A stretch of 37,533 nt of DNA. Origin: Alphaproteobacteria bacterium UBA2966 (GTDB lineage Bacteria > Pseudomonadota > Alphaproteobacteria > UBA2966). Below are positions 23,598 through 31,280 of this stretch, piece by piece (position 1 is the stretch's first letter; each line of letters begins with the position of its first letter). The stretch spans positions 35,447 to 72,979 of the forward strand of contig DEBC01000119.1 in NCBI GenBank assembly GCA_002348365.1, written 5' to 3'. The position numbers and the translations under genes are program-made. Under the pieces are notes generated by a model. That model ran no database searches. It had not been told where the DNA came from and saw only the letters and a list, made by a program, of their open reading frames with translations.

Positions 23598-24584
23598 ATG
23601 GCGGAGTTTTGCAGGCGGATACCTCGTCACAAATCCGGATCGCGCTCGCGCTCAGGCCGGGCTGACAGCCCTTACCGTGCCGTCGCCGGGAACGGTCATC
23701 AAATTTTTCGTGGTACCGGGCGGGGACGCGTCTTCCGTGTTTCGGTAGTCGGCGACAATGTCAGCCTGCAACCCGATACGGGCGCGCTACTGCCGCGTGC
23801 GGAACTGCTGGCGGGAATGATTCCCAACGGTGGCATTGCACAGGAGGCGCGTAACATCCGCCGGGCTAGGCTCGTGGCCCCCACCCGGCGGTATCCTCAC
23901 GGCGCGCTGGGCGATGACGTGGAAGCGGGTGGTGTGCGGGCCATCTTATCCTCTGGCGTCTCTGTCGAGTTTCGATTGGACGCCGCTTCCGTCTTCGAAG
24001 ATCTGACACCGTGTCTGGTCGACCTGGATGCCGACGGCAAGGATGAAATTGCTGTCGTGCTATCCTACCTGGGGCGTGGATCCGCTCTCACGGTGTTGTC
24101 CGCAGATGAGATCGGCATGACCTTGTTCGCAGAGTCGCCGCCGATCGGCGCCACCAACCGATGGCTCAATCCAATTGGGTCGGGTGATTTTGATGGGGAC
24201 GGTGAGATCAAGATCGCTGCCGTCGTGACGCCGCACATCGGCGGCGTTCTCACGGTCTACAAGTATTCACGCGGGGCGCTTCGACAAATCTATTCCCGCT
24301 TCGGATACTCGAATCATGCCATGGGATCCCGCGAGCTTGGATTGTCCACGGTCACAGATGCCGATGGTGATGGAATTGTGGACATCGTGCTTCCGGATGC
24401 TTCACGCCGGAACGTCAAGGCAGTGACCGTCAAAGGTGGACGGTTCGGAGAACTGGCTATCGCGCGCCACACGACACCGGTCAAAACGAACATTGTTGCG
24501 GCGGAGCTCGATGGCCAACCCGGTGAAGAAGTGATTTACGGCCTCGAGGACAATACCGTGGTTGTGCTTCGCTTCCGTCGCTGA
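23598..24584 (+). CDS. FG-GAP/VCBS-repeat-like protein, 5' end uncertain and possibly frameshifted
   Basis: The well-supported part (about 23742-24584) has 'RRYPHGALGDDVEAGGV' and then several Asp-rich propeller-type loops: 'VDLDADGKDEIAV', 'GDFDGDGEIKIAAV', 'TDADGDGIVDIVLPD' and 'ELDGQPGEEVIYG'. These are typical of Ca-binding FG-GAP/VCBS repeats in exported proteins. The 5' end is unclear: upstream of about 23740 this frame becomes Arg/Ser-rich and unlike a protein. Coding-like sequence instead appears in a second frame (23504 to about 23660) and a third (about 23660-23740), as if two bases were missing in G/C runs. The ATG at 23598 has GGAGG upstream and is a provisional start; ATG 23817 is another. 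No signal peptide is evident from either. Confidence 0.55.
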   Translation: MAEFCRRIPRHKSGSRSRSGRADSPYRAVAGNGHQIFRGTGRGRVFRVSVVGDNVSLQPDTGALLPRAELLAGMIPNGGIAQEARNIRRARLVAPTRRYPHGALGDDVEAGGVRAILSSGVSVEFRLDAASVFEDLTPCLVDLDADGKDEIAVVLSYLGRGSALTVLSADEIGMTLFAESPPIGATNRWLNPIGSGDFDGDGEIKIAAVVTPHIGGVLTVYKYSRGALRQIYSRFGYSNHAMGSRELGLSTVTDADGDGIVDIVLPDASRRNVKAVTVKGGRFGELAIARHTTPVKTNIVAAELDGQPGEEVIYGLEDNTVVVLRFRR

Positions 24585-24598
24585 CTTGCGTCCGTGAT

Positions 24599-25483
24599 TT
24601 AGATCCGCCGCCTCCCAATCGGGCTGGACGCAATCGTGGGCAGCAGGACACCGAACACCACGATTCCGATGGCGATCCAATCCAGGAGCGACACCTCCGT
24701 TCCGAGGTAGAGCCAGGACATCAAGGCACCGAGTGGTGCAATCAAAGTCAGGAGCAAGCTCACCATGCCGACGGTGAGATAGCGCAGGGCGTAGTTGTAC
24801 AGGAAAAAGGGTCCGGTGCTTCCGATGACACCAAGGTAAAGCAGCGTCAGGACCACGTTCGTATCCATGTTCGAAAATGGATTCGCCGGGTGGTCCACAG
24901 CAACCATGACGATCAGACCGACCACAGCGGCCATGGTCAGCTGGATGCTTGTGACCGCCATGGCGCGGCCATGGACCTGGGCGATCCGCCTCGCAATCAG
25001 CTGTGCCCCACAGATGACCAGCACGCCGATGGTGAGAAGCATGTCACCGAGCGGGGTGCCGCCGCCGTGATCTTCTTGTCCATAGACAAGCAGGACGGCG
25101 CCGATGAGCGCCACGACGGCGCCCGCAACGACACTGGCGCTGAGGGATTCCCGGAGTACGAGCCAGCCCAGGAGGGGCATCAATATCGGCTGGGTGCTGA
25201 GCAGCACGGTTCCACTCACGGCGCTGCTCAGGGACAAACCCCAGACCATGAACACGGCGGCGATCCCGGGATCGAGGATGCCCAGCAGAACAGGTCCCCA
25301 GCCAATTGCCTTTAGGTTGCGCCCCTGTCCGGCGAGCAATGCGATCGACCACATCGTCAAGGCGCCGATCGTGAATCGCCCGCTGACGATCTCCGAGAGC
25401 AGAAGAGCATCGACGATCGACTTGTTCGCGATCATGGTCGACGCCCAGAAGGCTGAAGCCAGGATCAAGGCGGAGACGGGCAT
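24599..25483 (-). CDS. EamA/DMT-superfamily transporter
   Basis: The 294-aa membrane protein has about ten hydrophobic segments in two EamA repeats. Visible are 'LILASAFWASTMIANKSIV' at the N-terminus, 'STQPILMPLLGWLVLRESLS' near residue 95, and 'TLIAPLGALMSWLYLGTEVSLLDWIAIGIVVFG' in the last third. It probably exports or takes up a small metabolite across the inner membrane; the substrate cannot be read. The ATG at 25483 leaves almost no cytoplasmic N-terminus; the frame is open further upstream without a better start. It is divergent from ettA and convergent with the VCBS-like gene. Confidence 0.88.
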   Translation of the reverse strand: MPVSALILASAFWASTMIANKSIVDALLLSEIVSGRFTIGALTMWSIALLAGQGRNLKAIGWGPVLLGILDPGIAAVFMVWGLSLSSAVSGTVLLSTQPILMPLLGWLVLRESLSASVVAGAVVALIGAVLLVYGQEDHGGGTPLGDMLLTIGVLVICGAQLIARRIAQVHGRAMAVTSIQLTMAAVVGLIVMVAVDHPANPFSNMDTNVVLTLLYLGVIGSTGPFFLYNYALRYLTVGMVSLLLTLIAPLGALMSWLYLGTEVSLLDWIAIGIVVFGVLLPTIASSPIGRRRI

Positions 25484-25671
25484 GCCGATGATTCCGTGCT
25501 TGAGTCGCAGCAGTGCCCACGGCGTTGAGAAAATATTGCCGTCGGTGGACCGCGTTGCGTTTTCACATTCGCCGTGTGCAACGGGCGATTTGCCGGACAG
25601 TACCCTGAAATCTCACTTTGACCCAATGACCATTCATTGCGGGCTGAAAGTGGATTGTTCTAAAACGGGTG

Positions 25672-25686
25672 CGGGGCAATGCCCCG
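25672..25686 (+). promoter_or_regulatory. hairpin in the ettA leader
   Basis: A 6-bp GC stem (CGGGGC / GCCCCG) with a 3-nt loop ends 24 nt upstream of the ettA start codon, just before the GGGAGG ribosome site. It could influence translation, but no alternative pairing was found. Confidence 0.3.
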
Positions 25687-25710
25687 TCGACATCACGCTG
25701 GGGAGGGCCC

Positions 25711-27393
25711 ATGGCCTCGTACCAATACATCTACACCATGAGCGGCCTCACAAAGACCTATCCGGGCGGGCGGGAGGTTCTCAAGGATATCCGCCTGTCA
25801 TTCTTGCCGGGCGCCAAGATCGGAGTTCTCGGGTACAACGGTGCGGGGAAGTCGACGCTGCTCAGAATCATGGCGGGGCTCGAGACGGAATTCGGGGGGG
25901 AGGCATGGGCCGCGGAGGGTGCAAAGGTCGGCTTCCTGCCGCAGGAACCGGAGCTTGATTCATCCAAGGACGTTCTCGGAAATGTCATGGAGGGCGTGGC
26001 GGAGACCAAGGCGCTTCTCGACCGTTTCGAGGAGGTCAGTGCCCGCTTTGCTGAACCTCTCGACGATGAAGAGATGCAGGCCTTGATCGACGAACAGGGA
26101 GTGCTTCAGGAGAAAATCGATGCCGCCGACGCGTGGGAGCTCGATCGTCACATCGAGATCGCTATGGACGCGCTGCGATGTCCTCCCCCCGAAACTGATG
26201 TCACAAAGCTATCGGGTGGCGAACGTCGTCGCATCGCATTGTGCCGGTTGCTGCTGTCGCACCCGGATCTGCTGCTGCTTGACGAACCGACAAATCATCT
26301 CGACGCGGAGTCGGTCGCGTGGCTGGAGCGATTCCTCCATGACTATCCGGGGACGGTCGTGGCCGTGACGCATGACCGTTATTTCCTGGACAATGTTGCC
26401 GGTTGGATCCTGGAGCTCGACCGGGGACATGGTCTTCCCTTCAAAGGCAATTATTCGTCGTGGCTTGAGCAGAAGCAGACCCGACTGGAGCAGGAAGGAA
26501 AACAGGAAGAGGCCCGCCAGCGCACACTCGCGCGGGAACTTGAATGGATCCGCCAGGCCCCTCGCGCGCGGCAGGCGAAGAGCAAGGCGCGCGTCAGCGC
26601 CTATGAAGCGCTTTTGTCAGACGAGTTTGAGAAATCGCGAGAAAAGGCCCAGATCATGATTCCGTCAGGTCCACGATTGGGCGACCTTGTGTTGGATGTG
26701 GACCATGTCGGCAAGGGTTTCGATGACCGTCTACTCATTGAAGACATGTCGTTTCGCGTACCGCCTGGTGCCATCGTCGGCATCATCGGTTCCAATGGCG
26801 CGGGCAAGACCACATTGTTTCGAATGATCACCGGCGAAGAGACGCCGGATTCCGGAAACCTGCGATTGGGCGACTCAGTGGTATTGGGATATGTCGATCA
26901 GTCGCGTGACGCGCTCGATCCGAGTCATACCGTATGGGAGGAGATTTCGGAGGGTTTGGACGAACTGGAACTCGGAAAAAGGAGAATGGCCAGCCGGGCG
27001 TATGTCGGTGCTTTCAATTTCCGTGGCGCCGACCAGCAGAAAAGAGTCGGCCAGCTTTCGGGTGGTGAACGAAATCGCGTTCATCTGGCAAAAATCCTGA
27101 AATCCGGCGCAAACTTCATTCTTTTGGATGAGCCGACCAATGATCTGGACGTGGATACCCTGCGGGCTCTGGAGGAGGCGCTTCTGGAGTTTGCCGGCTG
27201 TGTGATGGTGATCAGCCACGATCGTTGGTTTCTGGACCGGACCGCAACGCATATCCTCGCGTTTGAGGGCGATAGCCACGTCGAGTGGTTCGAGGGCAAC
27301 TACGAGGCTTATGAGGAAGACAGGCGTCGGCGATTGGGAGACGAGGCCGACCAGCCTCATCGTATCAAGTACAAGCCGCTGCAGCGGACGTAG
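25711..27393 (+). CDS. ettA: energy-dependent translational throttle protein EttA (ABC-F ATPase)
   Basis: The 560-aa ABC-F protein has two nucleotide-binding domains. Domain 1 has Walker A GYNGAGKST (about residues 40-48), signature LSGGERRR and 'LLLLDEPTNHLD'. Domain 2 has Walker A GSNGAGKTT, signature LSGGERNR and 'FILLDEPTNDLD'. A charged linker ('RTLARELEWIRQAPRARQAK') lies between them. No membrane segment is present. The 'MASYQYIYTM' N-terminus and the length match EttA, which binds the ribosomal E site and gates the first peptide bonds according to ATP/ADP. The ATG at 25711 follows GGGAGG; earlier starts in frame have no such site. It appears to be monocistronic, convergent with the mla genes. 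Confidence 0.95.
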   Translation: MASYQYIYTMSGLTKTYPGGREVLKDIRLSFLPGAKIGVLGYNGAGKSTLLRIMAGLETEFGGEAWAAEGAKVGFLPQEPELDSSKDVLGNVMEGVAETKALLDRFEEVSARFAEPLDDEEMQALIDEQGVLQEKIDAADAWELDRHIEIAMDALRCPPPETDVTKLSGGERRRIALCRLLLSHPDLLLLDEPTNHLDAESVAWLERFLHDYPGTVVAVTHDRYFLDNVAGWILELDRGHGLPFKGNYSSWLEQKQTRLEQEGKQEEARQRTLARELEWIRQAPRARQAKSKARVSAYEALLSDEFEKSREKAQIMIPSGPRLGDLVLDVDHVGKGFDDRLLIEDMSFRVPPGAIVGIIGSNGAGKTTLFRMITGEETPDSGNLRLGDSVVLGYVDQSRDALDPSHTVWEEISEGLDELELGKRRMASRAYVGAFNFRGADQQKRVGQLSGGERNRVHLAKILKSGANFILLDEPTNDLDVDTLRALEEALLEFAGCVMVISHDRWFLDRTATHILAFEGDSHVEWFEGNYEAYEEDRRRRLGDEADQPHRIKYKPLQRT

Positions 27394-27481
27394 CGGTCAC
27401 GCGAGGCAGAGCCCTCGGCGTAGTTGGATGCAACAATCTCGAATAAGTATGGTGCGAGGTACCGTGCGACTCGTTCGGAAA

Positions 27482-28093
27482 TCACTCGTCTGCGGATGAT
27501 TTGTTTCGCAGCTCCGCAATGAGGGTCTCGACACCGCCTCCGCCACGTCGGATGACGGACGCAAACTCGTCCCGCTGTGTTATGGCCATGCTGACACCTT
27601 CGACAATCACATCAATGATCTTGTGATCGTCACCGGTCTTTCGGACTCGCCAATCGACGCGAACTGCAGGTCCATCAGGAGGTTTGATCTCGCTCGAAAC
27701 AATGGTGTCACGCTTGCTGGCGGGACGTTCGCCATCCACCAGCAGTTTCTCACCTGAATACTGACGGAATCGATTCGCGTAGGTGGTCACGATGAAATCG
27801 GCAAACAGCGACTGATACTCGACCTTCTGCTCGTCAGTGGCGCGACGCCAGTAACGTCCAAGAACAAAGCGGCTGATTGTGTCGACATCGAACCCCTTGC
27901 GGAACAGCCGGGCAAATTCTGTCAAACGATCTTCTTCGGAGACATCTGCATTGGTGATGGCGCCGATCGTTTCCTCACCGAGCGACTCAATGAATTGCCT
28001 GGGACTGAGCGTTTCGGCCGTGCTGGGGAGCGCAAACAGCAGCGCGGACAGCGCAAGAATTGATGCGATCGGAAGGAGACGACGCGCGTACAT
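27482..28093 (-). CDS. mlaC: MlaC-family phospholipid-binding periplasmic protein
   Basis: The 203-aa product has an N-terminal signal peptide (hydrophobic 'ASILALSALLFAL', likely cleaved after Ala26 in 'PSTA') followed by the Tgt2/MlaC fold: 'SPRQFIESLGEETI', 'LFRKGFDVDTISRFVLGRYWRRAT', and 'VDWRVRKTGDDHKIIDVIVEGVSMAITQRDEFASVI'. MlaC carries phospholipid across the periplasm between the MlaA-porin complex and the MlaFEDB inner-membrane transporter. It lies 15 bp downstream of mlaA and is clearly co-transcribed. The other transporter genes (mlaF, E, D, B) are not in the window, so they must lie elsewhere. Confidence 0.92.
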   Translation of the reverse strand: MYARRLLPIASILALSALLFALPSTAETLSPRQFIESLGEETIGAITNADVSEEDRLTEFARLFRKGFDVDTISRFVLGRYWRRATDEQKVEYQSLFADFIVTTYANRFRQYSGEKLLVDGERPASKRDTIVSSEIKPPDGPAVRVDWRVRKTGDDHKIIDVIVEGVSMAITQRDEFASVIRRGGGGVETLIAELRNKSSADE

Positions 28094-28108
28094 GAATCGG
28101 AGAGAGCG

Positions 28109-28921
28109 TTACTTTGCGACGGCAGAAACTTGATTCTCCTCCACTTGCTCGTCCTCATCCCAGGAAATCTCAGGCATGGGGACGGACTGCGGAGGATGTC
28201 CGTTTAGGATCTCATCGGCGCGGCGCTGACGATAAAGACTGCGCACCGTTGCATAGAAATCGATGGCGCCTCGCTCGATTTCGTCTAGCGTCTCGATGTT
28301 TCGTGAGCGCGTGTCGATCGCCCGCATTCCGTAGCGAACCCACGAGATCGCGTAGCGATCCGTGCGATTGGCATACCACATGACCGGATCCATCAATGTG
28401 TCTCCAACCAGACCCACGGTGTCGCGGACTGGAGACGGACCCAGCAGAGGCAGAACCAGATAGGGCCCTTCGCCAAAACCCCAAACCGCGAGAGTCTGGC
28501 CGAAATCTTCGTTGTGGAACTCGATGTCGGTAACATCGAACACGCCACCCAACCCGACGGTGGTGTTGGCCAGGAACCGACTCCCGGTTTCACCGGCCCG
28601 GTCTGTCTCACCCTGGAGAATATCATTCGCCAGAATTACCGGAGATCTCAGATTGTCGAGGAAGTTCTTCACCATCTCTCGCCCGAAATCGGGCACGACT
28701 CCCCGATAAGCCTGAGCGACGGGCTTCAGGAGCACCCGGTCCAGGGCGCGATTGAACTCGAACATCGCCCGATTGAAGGGTTCCCACGGATCGTTGATGG
28801 CTGCGAGCTCTGCGCGCGCATCGGGATCGTTGGTCATCGGGGTGGCGCAGGCGGATAGCGACAGCGCGACGACCAAGCCAATCGCCGATAGGCGACCCGC
28901 GATTTCAGTCTTCAAGCTCAT
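28109..28921 (-). CDS. mlaA: MlaA (VacJ) outer-membrane lipoprotein
   Basis: The 270-aa lipoprotein has a signal sequence ending in the lipobox Leu22-Ser-Ala-Cys25, so Cys25 is the lipidation site. The MlaA/VacJ body follows: 'DPWEPFNRAMFEFNRALDR', 'VKNFLDNLRSPVILANDILQG', 'FLANTTVGLGGVFDVT', 'EDFGQTLAVWGFGEGPYLVLPLLGPS' and 'RDTVGLVGDT'. MlaA sits in the inner leaflet of the outer membrane with a porin and extracts mislocalised phospholipid for MlaC. It is first in a two-gene operon with mlaC. The C-terminal about 30 residues are acidic and variable. Confidence 0.95.
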   Translation of the reverse strand: MSLKTEIAGRLSAIGLVVALSLSACATPMTNDPDARAELAAINDPWEPFNRAMFEFNRALDRVLLKPVAQAYRGVVPDFGREMVKNFLDNLRSPVILANDILQGETDRAGETGSRFLANTTVGLGGVFDVTDIEFHNEDFGQTLAVWGFGEGPYLVLPLLGPSPVRDTVGLVGDTLMDPVMWYANRTDRYAISWVRYGMRAIDTRSRNIETLDEIERGAIDFYATVRSLYRQRRADEILNGHPPQSVPMPEISWDEDEQVEENQVSAVAK

Positions 28922-29282
28922 TAAAAACCCACCACCAAAATCGCTTGTTTTGTGCTGAATTCCGGTTGAGTCACGGGATGATCCAAAACGGTTCTCGGTT
29001 TCACGGTTAGCTAATTTCTGACAAGTGCCCGTCGATGAGAACTTGCCAGTAATCGGGTGCGCCCGATGTCACGTGTTTGGATTGGCATTGCGAGCATTTC
29101 ACTATCATACCTTTGGTTTCAACACCAGTGAGGTGAGCAACATGTTGTTACCCGACACCGGTCTGTGACCAAATCGCATCTTTCCCGGAGGTCAGATGTG
29201 TCCTTGATGTCGCCCCTACGGGTCACTCCGAAACTCAATTGGAAATAACCGTTTTCGGCTTGGATTCTCCTTGAGAGCCTAA

Positions 29283-29312
29283 TTGACTATTATATAAACA
29301 TATGTTTATATA
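29283..29312 (+). promoter_or_regulatory. probable promoter of the regulator-metF-metH operon
   Basis: TTGACT at 29283-29288 is a good -35. A TATA-rich -10 follows at 16-18 bp: TTTATA at 29305-29310 or TATATA at 29307-29312. The -10 lies inside the palindrome described next, so a protein bound there would block RNA polymerase. The start codon is about 70 nt downstream. Confidence 0.5.
29291..29312. promoter_or_regulatory. 22-bp perfect palindrome, probable operator of the ArsR-type regulator
   Basis: The sequence is a perfect palindrome with half-site TATATAAACAT. Length, symmetry and AT-richness suit an ArsR/SmtB-type dimer, and it lies 70 bp upstream of the gene for such a regulator. Autoregulation of the whole methionine-cycle operon is the simplest reading. 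ArsR-type SahR regulators are known to control methionine-cycle genes in Proteobacteria; whether this exact motif matches theirs was not checked. Confidence 0.65.
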
Positions 29313-29382
29313 TCGATTATAGCAATTGCCGGTCTTGCTATCCCGAACCATTGTTAACGCGCCCCAATCGTAGCAAGGGTCA

Positions 29383-30333
29383 ATGAATACACTCTTAAAC
29401 GTCCTCCGTGCCGCAGCGGAACCCACGCGTTTGCGGCTTTTGGCACTGTGTGCCGAGACCGAGCTCACGGTGACCGAACTCACACAAATACTCGGCCAAA
29501 GTCAGCCGCGGGTGTCCCGTCATTTGAAGGTAATGTGCGAAGCCGGGCTCTTGGACCGGTTCCGTGAAGGAACATGGGCCTTTTACAGGCTGAAGGACGA
29601 TGGTGAGCAAGGACATTTTGCGCGAACACTGGTCGAGTTGATCCCTCAACAAGATGTCGAGCTCGCCCGTGATTTTGAGCGCCTTCAGTCCATCAAGAAG
29701 GCGAGAGCAGATGCCGCGGCAGCCTATTTTGGCGCCAACGCGGCGCATTGGGATGAAATCCGGTCTCTTTATGTGCCGGAGACGGACGTCGAAGGCGCGC
29801 TGCTTGCAGCGTTCGGCGACGACGAAATCTGCGAGTTCCTTGATGTCGGTACAGGAACCGGCCGCATGCTCGAATTGTTCGCGGACCGATTCGAGCGCGG
29901 AATTGGGATCGATCTTTCGCATGACATGCTTGCGGTGGCCCGAACGAACTTGGAGCGGTCGGGGTGCGGCCACTGTCAGGTTCGGCATGGAGACATGTAT
30001 CACCTGCCGTTGTCGACTGGCAGCATCGATGCTGTGACGTTTCACCAGGTCCTTCATTTCGCCTCAGATCCGGCCGCTGCAATTATAGAGGCCGCCCGGG
30101 TGTTGCGGACGGGCGCGAGGTTGGCGGTGGTTGATTTTGCCCCGCACACCCTCGAGTTTCTTCGCGAAGAGCACGCCCATCGCCGGCTTGGGTTTTCGGA
30201 CTCGGAAGTCATTGAGTGGTTCGAGGCGGCGCATCTCTTTCCCGGCGAAATATCGCACCTCGAGGGCGATCCATTGACGGTCGTTGTTTGGACGGCGTCA
30301 AAAACAGCGACCGAAGAACGGAAGGCCGCGTAA
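29383..30333 (+). CDS. ArsR-family regulator fused to a SAM-dependent methyltransferase domain (SahR-like)
   Basis: The 316-aa protein starts with an ArsR-type winged helix (about residues 5-75: 'AAEPTRLRLLALC', 'LTQILGQSQPRVSRHLKVM', 'AGLLDRFREGTWAFYRL') and lacks the metal-binding CVC motif. A class I methyltransferase domain follows (about 110-300) with the SAM loop DVGTGTGR (154-161) and acidic Asp177 after the second strand. Its stop overlaps the metF start by 1 nt. The methyltransferase domain may serve as a sensor of SAM or S-adenosylhomocysteine, so the protein would repress metF-metH through the upstream palindrome. This fits the SahR regulators described for methionine metabolism, but ligand and target are inference. 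A catalytic methyltransferase role is the alternative. Confidence 0.88.
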   Translation: MNTLLNVLRAAAEPTRLRLLALCAETELTVTELTQILGQSQPRVSRHLKVMCEAGLLDRFREGTWAFYRLKDDGEQGHFARTLVELIPQQDVELARDFERLQSIKKARADAAAAYFGANAAHWDEIRSLYVPETDVEGALLAAFGDDEICEFLDVGTGTGRMLELFADRFERGIGIDLSHDMLAVARTNLERSGCGHCQVRHGDMYHLPLSTGSIDAVTFHQVLHFASDPAAAIIEAARVLRTGARLAVVDFAPHTLEFLREEHAHRRLGFSDSEVIEWFEAAHLFPGEISHLEGDPLTVVVWTASKTATEERKAA

Positions 30334-31280
30334 TGACTGTTGAAGCCGCGGTTTCCCCCATTGTCGAACGCTTGAGTGCGCTCGCTCTCCGATTCTCCGG
30401 AATGGAACATCTAGGAGTGTCCTTCGAGTTTTTCCCGCCAAACACAGCGGAAATGGAGGAAACCCTGTGGACGTCGATACTCAGGCTGGCGCCGATAGAA
30501 CCCGATTTCATCTCCGTCACTTATGGGGGGGGCGGAAGCACGCGAGATCGCACCCACGCGACCGTGCGCCGGATTCTCGACGAGACGTCTCTCACGCCGG
30601 CAGCTCATTTGACCTGTGTTGCCGCCACCCGTGAAGAAGTTGATGAAGTTGCGCGGGCTTACTGGGAGGCAGGCGTGCGGCACATTGTCGCGTTGCGAGG
30701 CGATCCTCCGGAAGCCGGTGCAGATTACGCACCTCATCCTGGTGGATATACATATGCCGTTGACCTCGTCGAGGGCCTTGCGCGCGTCGCAGATTTCGAT
30801 ATTTCGGTTGCCGCTTATCCAGAGACGCATCCCGAGGCACCCGATGACGCCTTCGATCTTGAAAATCTGAAGCGCAAGGTCGACGCCGGGGCGAGGCGTG
30901 CGATCACCCAGTTTTTCTTCGATACAGAGGTATTTCTGCGTTTCCGGGATCGCGTGCGACGCGCTGGAATTGATGTACCCCTGATCCCCGGAATTTTGCC
31001 CGTTACCAATTTTGAACAGGTCGTCCGCTTTGCCGGCCTCTGCGGCGCGGGAATTCCCGGCTGGCTCTCCCGTTTGTTCGAATCACTTGGTGGTGATCCC
31101 GAGACACGCAAACTGGTCGCGGCAATGGTCGCCGGTGAGCAGTGTCGAATACTGGCGGCGGAAGGTGTCTCCAATTTCCATTTCTATACGCTCAACCGTG
31201 CCGACCTCACGTTCGCCATGTGCCACACGCTGGGACTCAGGCCGTCGACGAACGACGCCGAGGCTAACCAGATACTCTGA
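30333..31280 (+). CDS. metF: methylenetetrahydrofolate reductase
   Basis: The 315-aa TIM-barrel flavoenzyme reduces 5,10-methylene-THF to 5-methyl-THF with NAD(P)H. Diagnostic segments are 'VSFEFFPPNTAEMEETLW' (about residues 29-46) with the catalytic Glu, 'FISVTYGGGGSTRDRT', 'AHLTCVAATREEV', 'ALRGDPP', 'GAYPE'-like 'SVAAYPETHPEA', and 'GARRAITQFFFD'. The length is normal for bacterial MetF. The ATG at 30333 shares one base with the regulator stop, and its own TGA shares one base with the metH ATG, so all three are translationally coupled. Its product is the methyl donor for MetH next door. Confidence 0.95.
   Translation: MTVEAAVSPIVERLSALALRFSGMEHLGVSFEFFPPNTAEMEETLWTSILRLAPIEPDFISVTYGGGGSTRDRTHATVRRILDETSLTPAAHLTCVAATREEVDEVARAYWEAGVRHIVALRGDPPEAGADYAPHPGGYTYAVDLVEGLARVADFDISVAAYPETHPEAPDDAFDLENLKRKVDAGARRAITQFFFDTEVFLRFRDRVRRAGIDVPLIPGILPVTNFEQVVRFAGLCGAGIPGWLSRLFESLGGDPETRKLVAAMVAGEQCRILAAEGVSNFHFYTLNRADLTFAMCHTLGLRPSTNDAEANQIL

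Larger units (their letters stand above)
28922..29382. other. 461-bp divergent intergenic region between mlaA and the metF-metH operon
   Basis: No gene is credible here. The right part (29280-29330) is sharply AT-rich and contains the operator and promoter listed separately. A perfect 6-bp stem with a TGCG loop (ATCGGG / CCCGAT) lies at 29052-29067, in what would be the mlaA leader on the minus strand. I saw no recognisable riboswitch. Confidence 0.55.

Noticed and set aside
29196..29207. Tiny leader reading frame after a GGAGG-like site upstream of the metF-metH operon
   Set aside because: It has only three codons before a stop, lies upstream of the proposed promoter, and has no regulatory-codon content.
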